Shown here one piece after another: positions 1 to 12,800 of a DNA stretch of 64,000 bases. How positions within the stretch are numbered: the stretch's first letter is position 1; each line of letters begins with the position of its first letter. A program made the translations under genes and the position numbers. This DNA comes from Gambelia wislizenii (lineage: Eukaryota; Chordata; Lepidosauria; Squamata; Crotaphytidae): the NCBI GenBank assembly GCA_030847615.1, contig JAUMIR010000004.1, forward strand, positions 104,236,001-104,300,000, read 5' to 3'. The notes under the pieces are model-generated. The model had not been told where the DNA came from. It worked only from the letters and a program-made list of their open reading frames with translations, and searched no databases.

Positions 1-119
1 AACAGAGGCTGGATGGCCATCTGTCAAGGATGCTTTGATCGTGATTTCCTGCATGGCAGGAGGTTGGACTGGATGGCCCTTGTGGTCTCTTCCAACTCTA
101 TAATTCTATGATTCTGTGA
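1..119 (+). repeat. CR1 LINE 3' end
   Basis: It ends in the CR1 hallmark ATTCTATGATTCTGTGA, preceded by GGTTGGACTGGATGGCCC. It is 5'-truncated by the window edge. The same 3' end recurs at 43165-43245 and, reversed, at 7960, 11841, 19985 and 23383. Confidence 0.85.
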
Positions 120-389
120 ACTAGACTTTCATTTGGAACATTGTTCCCCATTCCTTTGCTGCCCTTTTCTGCCATACTTTCTAGAGCACAGCAGAGACGA
201 AAGCAGGAGACAGATGGCAGCAACATGAAGAACAGTACAAAGGGAGGAGCAACAAGAGGAAACCCCCGGCACTGCCAACATATTGGTGCTATGGTGTGCA
301 GAGGCACACATGGAAAATGAAGGCCTAGAAGACTCTAGAATAGCCTGCTGGAAGAGATTTGACAGTTGCATATACTGTCTGAATATAAA

Positions 390-655
390 AGAGCACTAAA
401 GACAAATCTCTTCTGGCAGGCCTATACAGATGACTTTTAAACTGAATTTTAAACTCTTTTAATAGGTACTGGTTTTATTTGTTCTTTTAAACTGATATTG
501 TGTGTTTCCATGTATTTATGTATTTTTAACCAAGATGTATTTTAATTGATACTAATTGTTTTGTGTGGATGCATTGTTCCCCGCCTCAATACATGGGGAG
601 AGGTGGGTAAGATTATTATTATTATTATTATTATTATTACTACTACTACTACTAC
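390..655 (+). repeat. L2-like LINE 3' end with ATT microsatellite tail
   Basis: ATCTCTTCTGGCAGGCC and the following T-rich tail match the 3' region of the L2-like copies at 24190-24400 and 27600-28265 (those are reversed). The (ATT)n/(ACT)n run at 612-655 is its tail. Confidence 0.6.
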
Positions 656-1060
656 AAGGGAGGCAGTGGAGAAAGAGTGGAAATGATGAACAAGAGAGGA
701 AAGAAGGAAGAGTGGAGGACACGCAGAGAAGGAAGAAAGGATAGACAGAGAAGGAAAAAGAGATTGAGGAATTGAGAAGGTGGACAAATTGAGTGGATAA
801 ATAGATATGGCTAGAAACAAGAAGAGAACCTAGGGAGACTTCAAGTAGATTAACAAAATAAATGGGGGAGGACAGAACATTAGAAAAGGAAAGTTACAAG
901 GAAGACCTACATGGACAACAAAAATTAGTGGAGAAGGGGATGGTGATGGAAAAGAATCTGAAAGTGGAGGAGGAGATGGTAATGGAAAATAATTTGAAAG
1001 TGGTAAGGATATCAGAAACAGAGACTGAGCAGCCAAGGAAAAAGAGAGGGAAAGGGAGGT
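656..1060 (+). repeat. Polypurine (GA-rich) stretch
   Basis: About 400 bp strongly biased to G and A on the plus strand, with loose GGAAGA, GAGAAG and GATGGTGATGGAAAAG repeats. The short open frames through it (such as 862-1074) are Glu/Lys-rich products of composition, not genes. Confidence 0.6.
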
Positions 1061-1439
1061 TGTATGTAATATGATTACCGTAATTTTTAACTTATTACTA
1101 AATGTATTTTTGGTCAGGAATTGAACAGGTATATTAAAAATACATTTTACAATTGTACATAGACACACAAATTGCAAGCATTAAAAAGAAATAAAGCTCT
1201 GGCTGTTGGGTTGTGAGGATAAAAGTGAGGAGAACTACATACTCTGTATTCTACACATTCATGGCAGGAAAGGTAGGGTAAAAATATAGATAATAAATTA
1301 GTAAAAAGGTGTTTTTCTCCAACCAAGTAACTTAAGGAGGATTTTAGTACAATATTAATTCCAAATACAACCCACTCTGCCCAACTGAGGATTAAAAATA
1401 CTACAGCTCCATGTGTGAAATTGTACATGAATGTGGGTA

Positions 1440-2376
1440 GGCCTAGTTATTCATTTCAGCATCAGGTGTTTTAATAAGTACGAAGTGATATAGGAATCTT
1501 CATTTATTTTAATACATGAGTAGATTAGAATAACTTTGTTTTTGAAAATACAATAAATAAGATTTAAACTAAAAAACTAACTGGCTTATCTATTTTCTTC
1601 CTGGTGCTGATGGTGAACCACCTGCTCCTGAATCAGGTATCATAAATATTTATCAGGTATCCAAATGGATTAAAAAAACCTGAGTGATTTCTGGGTTTCT
1701 GGATACTTACCCTATAGAAATTCCAATGTGTTTAGGGGACAAAAGTGCCCCATGTCCAAAGGCATGTGGTGATGGTGGTAGAATGAAAAGTAATTCACAA
1801 TAGCCAAACACCCAGAGTGGATGAGAAATTGAGTTTTCAAAAATCTCTTCCACAATGTAAACACATCCCCCCCACAAAGGGGGAAACAGGAGAAAAATTA
1901 TGGGTGGGATTTTTCAACTTCATTCTGGTAAAGTTTTTACTGTTGTAAGGTAACATAAATTTAGATAGAAACGTTAATGTAAGTTTTATAAACATTACAT
2001 TTTCAACATAACTCTAATCAATGCATTCTAAACCTTTTTAGTGACCAATGAAACATAAATCCATTTTTCACTAGCTTTCCTATCTCTTGTGAAGAAAAAG
2101 TTCTACTGGAAATAATTATACTCCTCAAGTGGAATCTTCTTTACTTAAGATGCTGACAAGTAACTTACCACACTCAGCACTAAATGTCAGATTTTAACTA
2201 GCAAAATTTCACCTTATACCATAAAGCTGTTGGTATACTGTAAGGTTAACTGCACAGTTCTCTGGAACTGATTTAAAGTGAAGTGTTGACTCCATCTCTC
2301 TTTTTAAAGTACAAAACAAAAGCATCTCAGCAGCAAGTCAAGCAATTAGGTGGCATTCTGACCAGCCCACTGGTCA
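1440..2376. other. Unique AT-rich sequence, no gene seen
   Basis: No recognisable repeat, splice-consistent exon or RNA gene. It lies downstream of OMA1. Confidence 0.5.
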
Positions 2377-3591
2377 ATTTATTGCTTCTTGTAACAAGCA
2401 GTGAGTTCTTCTCATTATGTTCCAAATAAGAGGGACACAGCTAACTGAATTTCCAGCAAACCCAGGTGGATAACAATGGTAAGAAAGACTATTTCGTTCT
2501 ATGAGGAAAATGAACAGCTCTGTGTCCAACAAGAGTCAGTGGATTAAATTAAAAAAAAAAACACTTCAAGAACTGATAAGCAGTGTTACAGGCTTTCTAA
2601 TATTCTTCCACTACCTGCAATATTTATCTGGAAGTAGCTTAGTAATGTCAATTTGGGGGGAAAAAATTGGTTAGGCTGCCAGCTGCCAGACTTCTGTATG
2701 CAAAGAAATAGAGGACACTACAATACCAGTACAAGAAGGAACTGTTGTACTGGAAAATGATGCTATACAATTTTGCAGAAATCGACAAATTGATGATATT
2801 CATTAAAGGAGGATCTGTGTTGAACTTTAAGAAAGACTGGAATGAGGTGAAAACTTTTATGTCTCAAATGTGGGGGAAATCATTTGTCTTAGGTTTCGAA
2901 AATTAACATAATTGTTTTAATAGTAGGGAAAAAAGTAGAATATAGCTTACTAAGAGAAAGTTAGATTGAATAATAACCATAATCAACAATTGAGGGGTAG
3001 GAAGTACATGATCTGGAAAGGACTCCTTTGTTCCTGAATCAATTTGGACAGCCGAATTACAATTTATCAGGACAGGATGCTACATCAGACTTCTGTTGGT
3101 GGAACAGAATCTCGGAGAATGAGGAAGATGATGATATCCCTTTCCCACTGCATCCCCCTGTGCATGCCAAGATGCTCCACAGGGTTGGGAAGCTCTTCCA
3201 GAGCCAGTATTCTGGCACCTTCAAAGGTTGAAGAAGGAAGGGAAAGGAAAAGAAGTACCATAATGGTAGCACTGTGTTGTTAGTGAGACTGTGGAATTAG
3301 GTATCTCTGTGTGAGGATCTGTTAGGCTTACACAAGGTGCTGACCAACATACCACAAGCAAGGGTCTCTGGTTTCTCCTCTGAAGGCAACTGCTTCAAAC
3401 AAAAAGTATTCAGCTCCAAGTCCATGCTATGGTTAAATTCCATGTACATATCGAAGTCCCAAAACTATAGTCACAGTTCATTGCCCTCTGTCCTTTTCGC
3501 TATTTCCAAATCCCTTAACATTGTGGGAAGAAAAAGCACTGTGCAATAAAGAACTGCATAAAATCAGTGCACAGAGTACCAGTATATGCCT
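2377..3591 (-). other. OMA1: Probable OMA1 3' UTR
   Basis: Unique, repeat-poor sequence directly after the OMA1 stop. The first clear minus-strand AATAAA is at about 2382-2377. The assignment is by position only; an earlier noncanonical polyadenylation site such as GATAAA near 3063 is equally possible. Confidence 0.35.
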
Positions 3592-3813
3592 TCACCTTGA
3601 AAGTTCTTTGCCAGCTACAACATCTACAGGCATCTTCTCTTTTTTCATGAAAGGAAGATTCACTTTTGTTTTGTCAAGACCATGATGAGTGATATTTGAG
3701 GCTTTCTCATCTTCGGATTCTTGCAGGAGATGCTGCATGCTCAGTTTGAAAATAAGGCGTGGATCCTGACCAGACAACTTAGGGCAATTGCAGCGTTCCC
3801 TTATTTTAAGTGC
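3592..3813 (-). CDS. OMA1: OMA1 last coding exon (residues 454-526 and stop)
   Basis: The acceptor TTCCCCTCCCAG precedes GCACTTAAAATAAGG (ALKIR). The exon encodes 73 codons and ends SR-TGA at 3594-3592. The first half ([13 protein letters not shown]) is conserved; the Lys- and Glu-rich C-terminus diverges, as is usual for this protein. The 3' UTR continues left. No AATAAA is seen on the minus strand close to the stop; one candidate lies near 2382-2377 (TTTATT on the plus strand), which would give a 3' UTR of about 1.2 kb. Confidence 0.94.
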   Translation of the reverse strand, partial: ALKIRERCNCPKLSGQDPRLIFKLSMQHLLQESEDEKASNITHHGLDKTKVNLPFMKKEKMPVDVVAGKELSR

Positions 3814-6800
3814 CTGGGAGGGGAAAAGACCAAAAAAAGTGGGGTGAGTCAGAGAACTGCCAAACTCATAACCACATTTCTAAAATGTAACCCATCAGCT
3901 TCTACACATCACTATTGTTAGAAAGACAGGCAAAAGCAAAATGCTATGGAAGTGTTATGAAAACAAACAAACAACTAATTAAGAACTTAACGAAAACAAC
4001 CATTTCAAGTGAATAGGCAGGGTTTGCATATTCAATGCTCACTAAATAATTCAACTGCATATCATTTAATACTGGATCTTTAAACATACTGAGAATTTCT
4101 CTACAGAAGTAGAGGTTTCTTCAGGACAGAACAAGCCATTAGTATATTATGGCATCATTGGCTACAGATACTTATCAGATGCAGAAGAATAATCTCCTCT
4201 AGATAATGTCCACTACCAATGATAAATTACACTTTATTTCAGTAACTCTGTTTTTAGTCTGAAAATTTGTGCTTAAGTCCATTCAGCAGTTCACCTACCT
4301 GGGAAGCATCATCTCCTCAGATGCCAAGATTGACAAAGAGATCGATCACAGATTAGCAAAGGCATATAGCACATTTGGAAGACTTTACAAAAGAGTCTGG
4401 AGTAATAAACACCTGAGGCGAAGCACAAAAATCAGTGTGTATAGAGCCATTGTACTGTCTATACTCCTTTACGGGTCTGAAGCATGGTTCACCTATCGCC
4501 AACACTTACGACTCCTCGAATGCTTTCATCAGCACTGTATACGCACAATCCTACATATACACTGGACTGACTATGTGATGAATGTTGCTGTCCTTGAGCA
4601 AACAGGGATCACCAGCATTGAAGCCATGATATTGAAAACACAGCTGTGCTGGGCAGGGCACATTTCTAGGATGGAGGACCATCGCCTCCCAAAAATAGTA
4701 CTCTACGGTGAACTTGCCACAGGTCAGTGTAAGAGGGGCGCTCCAAAAACGCGATACAAGGACTCCCTGAAACAACATCTCAGCCTCGGCCAAATTGATC
4801 ACCAACAATGGTCTGCCCTGGCCTCACATCGGGAGGCATGGAGATGCACTATCCACAATGCTGCAGCCTTATTTGAGAACTCACACCAAACAAGTCTTGA
4901 AGAGAAATGACAACGCAGAAAGAATCGCAACCCGGAAACATCACCCAAGGAGACCTTCTGCTGTGCTTTCTGCAACCGGACTTGTTTATCTCAGATTGGC
5001 CTTTTTAGTCATCAGTGCGCTTGCAGATGCGCGGGATGAGTCCTTCCTGAATCTTTGTTTGCGAAGAAAAGCCAGAGAGAGAGAGACTAGCAGACTTCCT
5101 TGAGTGCAACGAAATGTTCTGCCCTGCCTCTCCCCATGGCAGCACTTCATGCTACTTGAAAATCTGCCCTAGGACATTTCCCAGCCCTCCTGAGCAAACT
5201 CTGGGCTGTGTAACCTGGCCTGGCCACAGATGAGGCCCATTATTCCCCATTCCCTCCACAGAACAGGAGGAAGTCCTGAAGGTCATGCCAGCTCATCACT
5301 GTAGCCACCGCCATTTATTTCACTGTCTTGGAAGGCAGGAAGGGGGGCTGCATGTGACATGTGACCAAGGCCCCTGCATATGACCAGCCTTGGTTGCATG
5401 CTGCCGACTCCTTCCTGCTTCCAAGAGAGCCAAGGAGATGGTGGCAGCAGCAATGAGGGCCAGCCTTCTGAGATGAGCTACTGTGGACACACAGGGGCTG
5501 ATATGATTCCTCCCAGTAGACCAGGAGTAAACCAGGTATTAACTTATAATGGTGTACTGGGCCCTGCCTCTGCATCAAGACAATCTTTTATTATGGTCAA
5601 CAACCAGAGTATGGGCCCTACCTCGCCTTCGCCCCATATCTACCCCAGGGGTGGTGAGGACTGCCTGCGGGCAGAACGCGGCAAACACCCTACATCATCT
5701 GGACTGCAGGGCTCTAAGACAGGGGAAAGATAGGGTAAATTGCCCCTGTGGATAAGCCCCCTTGACTCTGTTTAACATACTCCCTATTTACAAGTATTAA
5801 TCATGCTTTCAAGCCAATATGCCATAACAATTTGTTCTGTATAACTGTGGAACATGAACTACAGCATCTTTTGCTTCTATGGTTAAGTACACCTGCCTAC
5901 TGGGTGTACTTATTTATTTATTTTTATTTAGTTATTTATACCCTGCTCTTCAGCCACAAGGCTGTTGATTTCTGGCAATCCCATGAATTTCATAGGGTTT
6001 TCTTAAACAAGAAATACTCAGAGGTGAAGCACAGAGGTAAATAATACTTTCTTCAAGTTTTATTTACAGTGCTTTCATATGGACACACACACACACACAC
6101 ACACAGCCATTACAGATAGCAAAACATCTGTCACACATAGCTAGCTCAATGGGGGGGGGGGGAAATGAAAATTAAATTCAATGGAAAATCTTTTTTTCTT
6201 TTCTAATACATTAAAATAAGCCAGTTTCTGGAATGGACCAAGAACAAAATTGCCAACAGTTTTGGGGGGAGTTTCAAATAAGTGTTCTCTCATCTGTGAT
6301 ATTTGATCATTTCCAGCTGTGATGAAATATGCAGTCGGCCCTCCATATCCTTGGATTTTGGCATCCACGGATTCAATCAATCACTGTTATAATTTTTTTT
6401 TTTTAAAAAAGCAAACTTTGATTTCACCATTTTATATAAGGGATGCAGTTTTACTACCCTGTTTTATGTCATGGGACTTAAGCATCCACAGATTTTGGTA
6501 TCCACGGGAGTTCCTGGAACCAACTCCCCCCCCACACACACACAGATACCAAAGGACCACTATATACCCCTTCAAGGGGAAATGAGTTAAAAGTTCTGCA
6601 TGACTTCCCTAGCATAATTATTTTTTAATCATGCTTCCATCTTTTTTGTATACTTTAAAAAAAACACTGTTTAATTATCATTATTTCAATATTACTCATA
6701 AAAATTCACTAGAGGTATATCAAGCCATTTTCACTTTAGCATCCAGTCAATACACAAGCAGGTATTTACAGCAACGAGAGGGTTTTGGGTTTTTTTTTGT

Positions 6801-9800
6801 TCCCTCCCTGGACATAAGCCAGTAAAAGACATTGCATTAACGTCAAACAGCATTATTCAAGCTGAGTAGAAATATAAAGATTTCATTTGTATCTCAGAAA
6901 GAGAACATGTAATCCTCTTTTAAACTAATTTAGCATTTTAAATCTCTGGGCTTTTTGACGATATAGTGCCTATCTTCCTTTCCTCTCTCTGGTTTCGCTT
7001 ATCTAAAATAGTAGTGGCACCTCCACCAACAAAAAAGTGATCCATCAAGAGCCATGAGATAGCTCAGAGGAACATTTCTACCCTGTGGAGGTTTCTGCTT
7101 TCTTGTTCCACATCAAGTCTCCTGAGGGAATAAGCAGCACCTGATTAAATATACACCACACTGATTTATATACCATCAAATGTAAGATGAAGACCACAGG
7201 CATGATAAAGGTATGGTTATGCTCAGCATGGACACTGCTATAGCCATATACCAGACAAAATGATACTTGCAGCAATTTTCTCTATGGACATGTGAGCCTC
7301 ACTGTTGCAAATTTAATCTCAATAAGGAGGAGCCATTCTCCAGGTGGTTTTGTTTAATGGCAATCATATCTCGACCACTGGTAGTCAACTAGTAGGTTGA
7401 GACTGCTGTGATGTATGTTGATTTGTAGCAGCAGTACTACCTCTCTCTCTCTGGCTTCTCTTTGCAAACGAAGATTCAGGAAGGACTCATCCCACGCTTT
7501 CTGCAAGCACGCTGATGACTACAAAGGTCAATCCGAGATAGACAAGTCCGGTTGCAGAAAGCACAGCAGAAGGTCTCCTTGGGTGATGTTTCTGGGTTGT
7601 GATTTTTTCTGCGTTGTCGTTTCTCTTCAAGACTTGTTCGGTGTGAGTTCTCAAATAAGGCTGCAGCATTGTGGATAGTGTGTCTCCATGCCTCCCAATG
7701 TGAGGCCAGGGTGGACCATTGTTGGTGATCAATTTGGCCAAGCCTGAGGTGTTGTTTCAGGGAGTCCTTGTATCGCTTTTTTGGAGCGCCCCTCTTACGC
7801 TGACCCATGGCAAGTTCACTGTACACATAAATGGCTACACATGTATTTATGCACATTTTAATTTAGCTCAATGCTGCTTAGGATTGCCACCTATGAAGTG
7901 GGCTCCTGAATATACATTTGGGGTATAGGCCCCAGGTCTGAAAAGAATGAAGACTATTCATAAAATCACAGAACTGGAAAGGACCACTAGGGCCATCTAG
8001 TACAACCCCCGGTCTTGTAGGAATACACAACTTAAGCACTCCTGAAGATGCACATCCAACCTGCTCAAACCTTTCAAAGACAGAGAGTCTGTTGGAGAGG
8101 AAATGTAAATGTGTGTATTTGAATGGTAGTTCCCTGTGGGTAGTTCCTGGGGGAACTACCCATTCAAATATACAAATTTACATATCCTCTCCAACAGGGT
8201 CTCACAATATATAAACCCCACACAAACTCCTACCCAACCATTCTCTGACCAGTCCTGAAAAACACCAAAATCAAAACTCAACACCTGCAAATAAACTCTA
8301 CCCAGGGACAGAGGGATTTCCAGCAAATAATGGGCCATTAGCCAAACAGACACTAATCCTCCTTGCATATCTTCCCCGAGGAACTACCCATTCAAATACA
8401 CAAATTTACATATTCTCTCCAACAGTATATAACCCCCCCCACACACTCCTACCCAACCATTCTCTGAAGATGCCAGCCACAGATGCAGGTGAAATGTCAG
8501 GAATAAACTCTTCCAGAACACAGCCTCACAACCCAGAAAAAACCCACAGACAACCTATGGATGTCGGCCATGAAAGTCTTCGACTTCAAATTGTTGAAGT
8601 GTATGTAATACAGCTAGGTGTCAAAATCCATTACTTTTTTCACATCTGCTTGTTAGTAATCATCAGTATTCTGAATTATCTGCTCATTAGTAAGTACAGT
8701 ACAACCCCCATATCTGTGGGACCCATATCCGAAGTTCCACTTACCCACATCTGAAAAAATATGTCCTCTCTCGGCATTTTCTGTGTCCTCCAGTGTGATT
8801 CTATGGTATGCTTCCATCAGAAGCTCACCAATGAGTTGTACTGGAAAACCTAGAAGATGCCTAGAGAGGTGTTCTCTCTTGGAATCTCTAGGTCCTCCAG
8901 CATGACTCTCTGGTATGCTTGGGCCAGAAGTCATTCGTTTTAATAGGGTTTGCTATTATCCATGCTTTCCAGTATCCATGGTAAGTCGGAACATAAACTG
9001 TGGTTTCCATGGCTGAGCAGGGAATCGTACTGAAGCAACCAGAGTCATTGTCCAGTGCTCAAACCACTACACCATGCTGGTTCTCTTTAAATCACTAGGA
9101 AATACCTAATTCCTTTCTTACAAATTCTATTTGTAAAAAAAAGTTTAAATTTTATATTTAGATTCACTTTTTTCCTCTTGTATACATTCTGCCACTCACA
9201 GGTTTCATCATTATGAGACGTAAGCTTTTGATCAGGATTTCTATTCCTTTTGGGGCCTTTGATGTAGCACACCTATGTAAGAGGTCTGGAATGCAAAGAC
9301 TGCCCATTGAAGTTCCTATGGCCTGCAAGGCTGCATTAATAGTCTGACAGTCAAAGGGGAAAGATGCTAGCTGGGTAACATTGAATTTATGTCCAAAATG
9401 TCACTGTTCAAGGCTAGAGGTAGTGAACAGCAGCAGATCGAGGGTCAGTTTTCTTCCCCAGTAGACACAGGGGGTGGCACAGAACTGTGCAACACGGCAA
9501 AAACCAACAAATGAAATCACGAGTGGCCAGAAATCTGGGGGTTTTTTTTGGGGGGGGATGCATATTTTAATAAGAAAGCATGTAGAAACCTGCAACTTAT
9601 TTAAAATATGAACTGATGCTTCTGGTGGTTTCCAAGAGATGCAATTCATTGGGTGACGGGGCAGAAAAGGGGCGTTTAGGGAGTCTGTGAGTATTAAAGG
9701 CTGTAAGTATCACCTGGGGGGGGGGGCATGTGTGACTCCATGGCCACACTTTGCCCACCCCTGTTCTAGGCAAAAGGGTCCTGCCGGGGGGGGGGGAAGG

Positions 9801-12800
9801 GTCTACCCTAGCAGACACTCCCTTGTCTTAAGAAAAAGAAGCCAAACTCACATTTTCAGTAACAGAAAACATTTAGCAACAGGAATCACAGATCAGGCAG
9901 TAATGTTTGGCAGGCCACAACATTTATTGTACTGAAGAAGATGTAAGGGAAAGGACACAAACAGACTGAGACAGGCTTTGTGTCTTATTCATTCTTGCCT
10001 TTGTGACAACACCATGATATGGTTCAAAGTAAAGCCTTCATGACCTGCGTACTCTGGTCAGGCATGCAAAAAGACACAGCAATGTAATTTAGTTGAAGTG
10101 CCTAGAATTACTCTGAGACAAGGTTTAGCAATTACTGGACAGATGAGTATTTGGCTGTGGGCAATGTAAGTGGCAATTTTCTCTCCCATTGGTATGGCAT
10201 CACAAATGTACACAATTCTGAGCTCTTCAGCAATAAGAGCTCTGGCATTTGAGAGAAGTTCTCAAAGACAGATGCAAGATTTACCATGTGAATTATGCCT
10301 ACAGAAAGTTCAACTACTATATCTACTATTGAGCAGCACTGACTCCACAGAACCAGCACATTATATTAAGACTCCTTCAAAGTAGATGTCACAATCACAT
10401 CTAAAATTCACATCTAACTTTGGGATTTGGTAGCCAGTAAATACAGTTACCCTTCTTAAAGGCCAGCTTATGAATGAACCCCAAGGGACAGATTTTCCTA
10501 GGCAATAACAGGCATATCACAGAAACATTCAGCAGTAGATAGTTGCCCTTTTCACTTTTGCAGATCTCTCTCTAAACACTGAAAACTTAATCTGAAACGG
10601 AATAAACTAGGTGAAATAACTTGAGTTTTAGAGAAAATCTATAAACAAATATATGATGGTTTTAGAGTACTGTACGCCCTTGGTATCCGCTGGGGTTTGA
10701 TTCCAGGACCTCCCATGGATACCAAAATCCACAGATGCTCAAGTCCTATTATATACAATGGAGTAGTAAAATGGTATCCCTTACATAAAATGGCAAAATC
10801 AAGGTTTGCTTTTAGGATTTTTACTATTTATTTATTTATTTATTTATTTTGAATACAGCTGCCCCTCCACATTCGCGACTTTCACATTCGCGGTTTTGAT
10901 TATTCGCGGAAAGCTGCCTGCCCTCCACCTCTCTCCACCCCATCCCTTCACAAGGCAGCAAGGGTTTTTCACGAAGCCCGTCGCTGCCTTGGGAAGGGAG
11001 GATGGAAAGCCTTCCTCCCTCCCTCACTCCACCCCAGTCCCTTCCCAAGTCAGCAAGGGGCCCCCTTCGCCACCTTACCTTGGAACAGGCAGGGGGTGGG
11101 AGTGAGTGGCGACAGGGGCTTCAGAACCCCCCGTTGCCACTTTGGGAAGGGCGGGGGAGGTGGGAGTGAGTGGTGATGGGGGCTTCAGAACCCCCCATCA
11201 CCACTTTGGGAAGGGCGGGGTGGGGGTGGGAGTGAGTGGCGACGGGGGCTCCTGAAGCCCCCGTCTCCACTTTGCGAAGGGCGGGGGAGGTGGGAGGGAG
11301 TGGCGACGGGGGCTCCTGAAGCCCCCATCTCCACTTTGGGAAGGGTGGAGGTGGTGGGAGGGAGTAGCGACGGGGGCTCCTGAAGTCCCCGTTGCCACTT
11401 TGGGAAGGGCGGGGGTGGTGGGAGTGAGTGGCGACGAGGTGGGTTGTTGCAGGCGGGTGGGGGGAGGACTATTATTATTCACGTTTTTTTCACATTCGCA
11501 GGGATCTTCCGCCCCTAACCCCCATGAATGTGAAAGGACAACTGAATTTTCAAGCCATGGATAGCGTTATCCATGGATGCGGTGGATATGGAGGGCCGAT
11601 TGTAATTTTATCTAGAATTTTAAGTGCATCCTACAATATTATCATGGTGGTAATTCCAACTGTTTTCAACATTCCACTCATCCTAATATAATAACCCATA
11701 ATAGCCCACAGTTGGAGAAATCTGTCTATGACCAATTAAACATCCAAAAAGATCTATCTGCCTCTGTCTCTCACTCCTACCTCTGTACCACCCGCACACC
11801 CCAGAGGTAGTACACAAGAGTTTTTAAATGGCTGACCTACAATCATAGAATCTTAAAAGCTGAAAGGACCAGAAGGCTCATCCAGATCAATAGCCTGCCA
11901 TGCAGGAATACACAACTAAACCTATGTCCATAATGTTGCTCCTGGATTTGCAGCAAAACTTTAAAATGAAACAATGTTACATTTGCCATCCCTAAGGAGG
12001 AAGTGCAAAGACACACACACAATAAAACACACATACAAATCTGCCACAGAGCTGTAGTGATACACATGTAATGTACAAAACTTGGACACATTAAAAAAAA
12101 ATCAATATTGTGAATATTCAAGTCCCCGTTCCGAAACTCTGGAAGGGGGAAAAGGTGGAAGCAATGCAGTTAGTATTAATTCTTACACCTGGACTTTGAC
12201 TCATGGGTATGATGCCAATTGAAATTCATCCCAAAAAGTACATTTATGTTCTTGCTACTCTGAATTTTGGTTTTGGCTATCCAAGTGTTAAATAGCCCAT
12301 CTAACTTTCTTCCTCTCCTAGACCCCTAAAACCTAATGTTACATTTTAAATCTCTCCTTAACCATCCTAAAAGCAAATGTTCTTCCTTTTCCATGCAAAA
12401 TTTAAGATCCCTTTCTATTTCTTATTGCAAAACTCAAGGTAGGACAGTAATGGCATTTCTCTACATAAATGTGTCAGTGCTTTAAAAATTGTCATCTGCC
12501 AGCCTTGCAAGATTAGAAACACGAAGAATGAATTTTATGGCTTCTCAATGTGAGAGTCAGCAGTTGCTTTTTTAATCCTGGGAAGCTCCAATAGCATAAG
12601 CTTAAAAACAGTCAGTTTTCTCTCCATGCATAAATAATAGGAAATGTAATTTAGGCCATTTTTAGGGAACTCAGAAAAAAGTACTCGGTCCACACTACAC
12701 ACTTCGATCAGTACATGTGTTTAAACAGATAAATAAGGTCAATATATTTCAATAATGGAGGCCTGTTTTGGACAGTGAGTTTCTCATATGCATTACAATT

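Noticed and set aside
542..820. Open frames through the ATT/TAT run
   Set aside because: Poly-Ile/Leu/Val translation of a microsatellite.
4269..4910. 213-aa frame as a host gene
   Set aside because: It carries LINE reverse-transcriptase C-terminal motifs and has two further truncated copies in the window.
8089..8466. CRISPR-like repeat
   Set aside because: Only two direct copies with a hairpin, eukaryotic context, and no regular spacers.
10806..11482. Open frames over the shorter minisatellite
   Set aside because: Same reason: low-complexity translation of tandem units inside a mobile element.
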